Of a DNA stretch of 64,000 bases, positions 59,286-64,000 are shown one piece after another (positions within the stretch are counted from its first letter, which is position 1; each line of letters opens with the position of its first letter). The notes below the pieces were generated by a model, which was not told where the DNA came from, did not search any database, and saw nothing but the letters and a program-made list of their open reading frames with translations. Where the stretch lies: positions 310,001 to 374,000 of the forward strand of contig JAIXMO010000021.1 of the NCBI GenBank assembly GCA_025677825.1, in the 5' to 3' direction. Origin of the DNA: Helicostylum pulchrum. Its lineage: Eukaryota; Mucoromycota; Mucoromycetes; Mucorales; Mucoraceae. The position numbers and the translations under genes are program-made.

Positions 59286-59311
59286 CTGCTCTTGTTGTTG
59301 AGGAGTATCAT

Positions 59312-59358
59312 CTTGAGGAAGAGGAAGAGGAAGAGGAAGAAGAAGAGGAGGAGGAGGA
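59312..59358. repeat. GGAAGA/GGA repeat
   Basis: Imperfect hexamer repeat GAGGAAGAGGAAGAGGAAGA grading into GAGGAGGAGGAG. It reads as a Glu run on the plus strand or a Pro/Leu-rich run on the minus strand, where it may belong to the N-terminus of copy A. Confidence 0.8.
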
Positions 59359-59794
59359 GTGGAGTGAGGAGTAAGACTACATTCTCTTGTTGTTGCTATT
59401 GATGATGTCGCCAGTAGCTGCTTCTTTCAAACTACTTTTTAGTGCTTCACCATTCTTTCTATTTTGGATACTAATTTATTTGTATGTCTTGATATGCTCA
59501 GACCAGAACTGGGAGAGTGAAGCCCTATTAGTAGAAGAAGGGTTCAAAGCAGATAAACACACCTGCACACACAGCCTGAGAGAAGACCTTGAAAAACTCT
59601 ACGCCGTATGTATTGATGGCTCAGAGACGAAACAAACTGCCAATGGATTTTTTTTGGATTAAATGTAGAAAGTACTTTTCCAGTAATCTAAAGTTTAGTT
59701 TAGAAAACTGAATAAAAAAGTATGTACATATATATGCATATCGTGTATTATATTACCTTTCACATATAAGTCCACCTTTTCGAGACAGGTATAA

Positions 59795-59950
59795 TCCATT
59801 AAGCTCAAGACGTCCAGAGAGGTAAAGAAGATACTTTTATGAACAGCAGTTGCTTTAAGAGAACCATACTTTTATAGATACAAGAAAGCAAAAACAAAAA
59901 CACGAAAACAAAAGTGGAATAAGTGAAGAAGACTAGTAGAAAATAAATAA
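59795..59950 (-). repeat. Dispersed repeat R2, copy 4
   Basis: The most diverged copy. Shares AACAGCAGTTGCTTTAAGAGAACCAT with the GCGGTTGCTTTAAGAAGAAC block of copy 1, followed by the same A/G-rich stretch and ending near AATAGGGGG. The minus strand again reads VLLKATAV. Confidence 0.6.
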
Positions 59951-60425
59951 AAATAGGGGGTAATCTCACTCGTGATCTATTTAATCACGTATGACGTAAT
60001 TATTGTAGCAAGCCCTTATGTGGAGAAACGCGATTGAAAGAGCAATAATATCTCACTTTTTTTTTTAGAACGCGTACCAAGATTTTCCTTACTCATAAGT
60101 CCTATTTTTGAATCCCCTTTTTAATTAGCATCCTAAAACGCCGTGGGTTTTAACAGAGTTGTGTAGAACCATTTTGGCCATAAGCTGATCAAATTATCGG
60201 GGAAGGACAGTAAAGCAGAACCATTACTAATAAAAACTACATTTAAAATTATTCTGAGCTCTTTTTTATGAGGCGCGTACTTTGATACGTCAATCGGGAC
60301 TTTGCATTGAGTAATAAGGTTTGAATACCCGCCTTTCACACGGACGAAAAAAAAAACCACCTCTTTCCCTTCCTTTTTAAAAAAAAATCAATTATTTTTC
60401 TTTTTCTTCTTCTTTTTTAAAAAAC
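59951..60425. other. Intergenic, promoter side of the SSADH gene
   Basis: A minus-strand open run at 60133-60360 does not resemble known protein. The last 70 bp before the start codon are T/C-rich, a common feature of strongly expressed fungal promoters. Confidence 0.5.
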
Positions 60426-62331
60426 ATGTTAAGACCTGCTTTACAAAGCCCATTTATCAAAGCTTGTTTAAACTCTTCTCGCACACCTACCATTAGAAAA
60501 TTCAATATGAGTGTACCCGCTTTAAGAACTATTGTTACTTCTGTCGCTATTCCCAAGGTAAACAAAGCAGTTGATTGACGCGTAAAAACGAAACCTATAC
60601 TAACCTACAGCCCTTTTAAATAGCTCAAAGATCAATCATTATTTAAAGAATTGGCTTTTATCAATAACGAATGGACAAATAAGAATATTACCGAAACTTT
60701 TACTGTATATGGTAAAAAAGAAATAGTAATAGATACCATTTGTTGACCCCGACTAAAATAAAATTAAATAGATCCTGCTACAGACAAGGAAATTGGCAAG
60801 TTACCCGATATGGGAGCTAAAGAGACCAAAGGAGCCATTGAAGTCGCATCAACTGCATTCAAATCATGGTCTCAAACAACTGGTAAGCAACGTCACGATC
60901 TCTTGATCAAATGGTACCAAGCCATGATGGATAACCAAGACGATCTTGCTACCATATTAACCTGGGAGAACGGTAAGACCTTCGCAGAAGCAAAAGGTGA
61001 AGTAGCTTATGCTGCTTCATTTTATGAATGGTTTGCTGAAGAAGCTGTTCGTACTTATGGTACCGTTATTCCTTCTCATATGCCCAATCAAAGATTTATC
61101 ACTATTAAGCAACCTGTTGGTGTTGTTGGTATCATTACCCCTTGGAGTAAGTTATGATAAAAGATACAGAGATAACAACTAGTTTCTAATCTATCTGGAT
61201 TATAGATTTCCCCGCTGCTATGATTACCCGTAAGGTAGGTGCCGCTCTTGCTGCTGGTTGTACTGTCGTCATCAAACCCGGTGCTGAGACTCCTTACTCT
61301 GCATTAGCTCTTTGTGAACTTGCTAAACGTGTTGGTATTCCTGCCGGTGTTATCAACGTCATCCCTACCCATAAGCACGTCTCTGATGTTGGTAAAGAAT
61401 TGTGTTCTAATCCTACTGTCAAAAAGATTTCCTTTACTGGTTCCGTAAAGTATAAGATTTAAGGTTTTATTTTTATTTTTTATCTAACACCTCCTCCCCC
61501 TTTTTTTTTGGTAGACCGCTGTTGGTAAACTTTTAATGTCTCAATCTTCTGGTACCATGAAAAAGGTTTCTATGGAATTAGGTGGTAACGCATCATTTAT
61601 TGTATTTGATGATGCAGATATCTCTGCTGCTGTTGATAACATTATTGCATGTAAATTCAGAGGTACCGGTCAAACTTGTGTCTCTGCCAATCGTATCTAT
61701 GTTCAAAAGAACGTATATACCGAATTCTCCACTCGTCTTGCCGAAAAAGTAAAACAATTCCAAGTAGGTCATGGATTTGACAGCAAGACCACGCACGGTC
61801 CTTTGATCAACAGCAAAGGTGTCGAAAAGGTTCAAAAGCACGTTGAAGATGCTGTCAGTAAAGGTGCTGAGTTGTTGGCTGGCGGTAAGCATCTTGGTGG
61901 TAGTTTCTTTGAACCTACCGTACTTGGTAACATGACCACAGATATGTGTATCCACACTGAAGAAACTTTTGGCCCTGTTGCTGCTTTGTTCCAATTCGAA
62001 TCTGAAGATGAAGTAGTCGAACTTGCTAATAACACTCCTTTTGGTTTGGCTAGTTATTTCTTCTCTCGTGATATCGGACGTTGTTGGAAGGTCGCTGAAC
62101 GTTTGGAGACTGGTATGGTTGGTGTTAACACTGGTGTCATCTCCAGTTGTTACACTCCCTTTGGTGGTGTTAAGGAATCTGGTTTAGGAAGAGTAAGTTT
62201 TTTTTAGTGTAAAAAAAAAAGCGAATAGTATTACTCATCATCCTTCTTTTCTTTTCTTTTCTTAATAGGAGGGTTCATACATGGGCGTAGATGATTATAT
62301 CAACGTTAAATATATCTCTATGGGACTGTAA
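60426..62331 (+). CDS. UGA2: Succinate-semialdehyde dehydrogenase
   Basis: Six exons (60426-60557, 60624-60711, 60772-61146, 61206-61444, 61515-62192, 62269-62331) encode about 524 aa. The enzyme oxidises succinate semialdehyde to succinate with NAD(P)+, the last GABA-shunt step. A basic N-terminus ([20 protein letters not shown]) may target mitochondria. ALDH motifs: [20 protein letters not shown] (fold with catalytic Asn), [30 protein letters not shown] (catalytic Glu), [16 protein letters not shown] (catalytic Cys), [13 protein letters not shown] and [15 protein letters not shown]. The GQTCVSANR wording is specific to SSADH and not to other ALDHs. A second ATG (MSVPALRT) could give a cytosolic form. 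The last exon is 63 nt. Confidence 0.94.
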
Positions 62332-62459
62332 ATAATATATTAAATACATAAAGAATATCAAGGCAAAAAAAAAACGAAAACCTTCATGATATTAAACATA
62401 ATTAAGGAATTGATATATTTATAAGTGCGTGTTTGGGGGGGGGGGGTAAAAGGTATATT

Positions 62460-63554
62460 TTAAATCAGTGTAGTGTATAAATATTTGTCCATTCTTTGCC
62501 GATTTCGCTCAATTCTTTCTGTAATCCAATCTTTGACCCAGTTAAAAATTTCCTTACAGTAATGCCAAAACTTTTGCCAGCCCGTTAGCTCTGGTATAAA
62601 GTAAGTTTCTAATACACTCTTAGGAACACGATACCACAACTCTTTAATGTCACGTCTTTGCTTTGCAAACCTGTCATTTGTAGTGATTGTAATAACGTTA
62701 TTCTTAATTGTCTTACTCTTGTATACCGATTTATTTTGTATCAGTGTCATCGATTGACCGCGAACAAGAGCACCAGTAGATTTCGTAAACGCCGTAACAA
62801 TTTCGTTACTTACTTGATCCAGATTACTTTTCATTGTAAACATTGTATTATTAACCAACGTCAAACGAATATTCTCATAGTATGCATAAAGTACTCCCAA
62901 TCCTTCTGTATCATTTATTGTCATTTCCGGAGCCCTCAATTGACCTATTTCCTTCACTTGCTTTTGAACCAACATTCGATGTTTGTACATTTGTAAAGTC
63001 CAATCGAAATAAATATTTAATTCACGTAATATCCTTGCATGTTCATTTAACCCAACTCCAGATTGACTCGAATTATGATAGGCTATCCATTTTTCAGTCA
63101 ACGCATCCCATTCTTTACCATGTTTCTTTGAAATCTTGGTCACTTGCTCGCCAAATTCGATACACAAACTAATCAGATCTAATTTGCTCTTAATAGCCTC
63201 CCTCTCTTTTGTTCGAACCATTTTACGGATCATATAATCATCAAGTCCAGCTTGAATCGATACATATTCTTTCGGTATATCTTTTCGTGCCTCATTCCGT
63301 AAAAAATAATTTCGCCAATTATCAATTAAATCCATAGAAATAAGTTTGATTTTAAACCTGTACGTATAGTATGAAATCTTGGTTTCAAGTATTTGTCTTT
63401 GACAAACTTGACAAGAAGGTAACTGAATTAGAGATGGTGTAATTGCTGGACGTAACTTCCATTGCTTTGAATCAATCTTTAATATTGATATAAAAATATC
63501 GCGTACTGTAAATGCCAAAAGCAAAAGTGCGATAAGAAATATCAGGAATCTCAT
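62460..63554 (-). CDS. Unknown protein with N-terminal membrane anchor
   Basis: A single-exon gene of 364 aa. Residues 1-25 (MRFLIFLIALLLLAFTVRDI) form a signal peptide or anchor. A CQVC pair lies near residue 50. The rest is helical and charged, with YVSIQAGLDDYMIRKMVRTK, WDALTEKWIAYHNSSQSGVG, NIYFDWTLQMYKHRMLVQKQ and, near the end, YFIPELTGWQKFWHYCKEIF followed by an Arg-rich tail. No family was recognised. Codon use and lack of lesions suggest a real gene, and its frame is open throughout. Its 3' end is 128 bp from that of the convergent SSADH gene. A poly-G tract lies in the gap. Confidence 0.7.
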   Translation of the reverse strand: MRFLIFLIALLLLAFTVRDIFISILKIDSKQWKLRPAITPSLIQLPSCQVCQRQILETKISYYTYRFKIKLISMDLIDNWRNYFLRNEARKDIPKEYVSIQAGLDDYMIRKMVRTKEREAIKSKLDLISLCIEFGEQVTKISKKHGKEWDALTEKWIAYHNSSQSGVGLNEHARILRELNIYFDWTLQMYKHRMLVQKQVKEIGQLRAPEMTINDTEGLGVLYAYYENIRLTLVNNTMFTMKSNLDQVSNEIVTAFTKSTGALVRGQSMTLIQNKSVYKSKTIKNNVITITTNDRFAKQRRDIKELWYRVPKSVLETYFIPELTGWQKFWHYCKEIFNWVKDWITERIERNRQRMDKYLYTTLI

Positions 63555-63813
63555 ATATTGAACTCTATGTAGACAAAGAAAGCTTTTTTCCCTTTTCTTA
63601 TTTCTCGCCTATTTTTGCTTATTGGGTTCACAGTCACCCATTACTGATCTCACGAAAAGAACCCTTTGGCGTTTCAGCCTCTATTTGCAGCTTCCTAAAC
63701 ATAATTATCTAATACGTATATTAAAAGCAGCTCCCCCAACAAAAACTACATAAATCACGCGTTAACTATAATAAAAAAGAACACATTTTTAAAAAACGTT
63801 TATTTGCCTGCTT
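63555..63813. other. Intergenic spacer
   Basis: Promoter side of the gene at 62460-63554 and 3' flank of the partial gene at the right edge. Nothing further seen. Confidence 0.5.
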
Positions 63814-64000
63814 TCAACTATGAGATATTAAAACCGCAATTCCTTTTTCTGGATTATTTGCTGCTTCTCCCGAGGAACGAATAGCGATATCTAAGCTTTC
63901 ATCATTATTAATCACTACGTTTTCAAACCTCCCTCCTCTTGAATAGATAAAATCGTATATTGATTTACTACCCGTAACTTCCTTTATTCTCGACGAAAAG
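63814..64000 (-). CDS. C-terminal fragment of a gene cut by the window edge
   Basis: The minus strand is open from the window edge to a TGA at 63816-63814. It reads FSSRIKEVTGSKSIYDFIYS, then GGRFENVVINNDESLDIAIR and NPEKGIAVLISHS. The amphipathic alternation suggests a folded domain, not a random ORF. The family is not recognised; the start and most of the gene lie outside the window. Confidence 0.5.
   Translation of the reverse strand, partial: FSSRIKEVTGSKSIYDFIYSRGGRFENVVINNDESLDIAIRSSGEAANNPEKGIAVLISHS

Noticed and set aside
59387..59662. Plus-strand ORF with a hydrophobic start resembling a signal peptide
   Set aside because: The reported start is not an ATG in a promoter context, and the region is probably the antisense of the N-terminus of the relic gene at 58190-59285.
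61593..62035. Antisense ORFs within the SSADH gene
   Set aside because: Shadows of the conserved coding strand; no domain or splice signal of their own.

Overview
The window is nuclear DNA from an early-diverging filamentous fungus, most likely of the Mucorales (Mucoromycota). Evidence: low GC with long A and T runs; short introns (about 45-110 nt, GTAAGT/GTATNN donors, TTTAG or TATAG acceptors) in nearly every gene; fungal housekeeping genes (chitin deacetylase, MCR1, PRP17, NOT2, SWD3/WDR5, a Uds1 coiled-coil protein); and decayed repeats of types common in Mucorales (Fanzor/TnpB-like, MULE, PiggyBac). No bacterial operon, CRISPR array or rRNA gene was seen, and no tRNA was recognised by eye. 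Exon chains were assembled by hand from splice signals and frame; for all intact multi-exon genes the summed exon length is a multiple of three.

Layout. 1-16 kb is a dense block of ordinary genes: SAM methyltransferase (-), RRT8-like membrane protein (-), BolA-like protein (-), a coding relic near 5.3-6.1 kb, C2H2 zinc-finger protein (-), TrhO/TSTD2-type rhodanese (+), Uds1 protein (+), NOT2 (-), chitin deacetylase (+), PRP17 (+). 17-22 kb is accessory: a MULE transposase fragment, an AAAAG microsatellite, and a broken Fanzor/TnpB-related gene whose C-terminal zinc ribbon and RuvC-III motif are clear but which shows no RuvC-I motif. 22-31.7 kb returns to housekeeping genes: MCR1 (+), a HOS4-like ankyrin protein (-), mitochondrial uL6 (+), a METTL25-like protein (-), a multi-pass membrane protein (-). 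31.7-34.3 kb holds relics. 34.7-47.2 kb carries WDR5/SWD3 (+), an ankyrin protein (-), a Gly/Asp-rich protein (-), a REX-type exonuclease (+), a RING protein (+) and PAAF1/RPN14 (-). 47.2-60 kb is a graveyard of lineage-specific gene families, a PiggyBac relic, and a dispersed repeat of coding origin; one family member (49.5-51.3 kb) is complete except for a single in-frame TGA. 60.4-64 kb closes with succinate-semialdehyde dehydrogenase (+), an unknown protein with an N-terminal membrane segment (-), and the 3' end of another gene (-).

Functionally the intact genes serve separate basal processes: mRNA splicing, mRNA decay/transcription (CCR4-NOT), chromatin (COMPASS, SET3-type complex), proteasome assembly, mitochondrial translation and redox, iron signalling, cell wall and GABA shunt. 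They do not form a pathway cluster. The accessory blocks at 17-22, 32-34 and 47-60 kb are the most unusual parts: the same repeat lies beside several of the decayed lineage-specific genes, and the Fanzor-like gene has an uncommon architecture.
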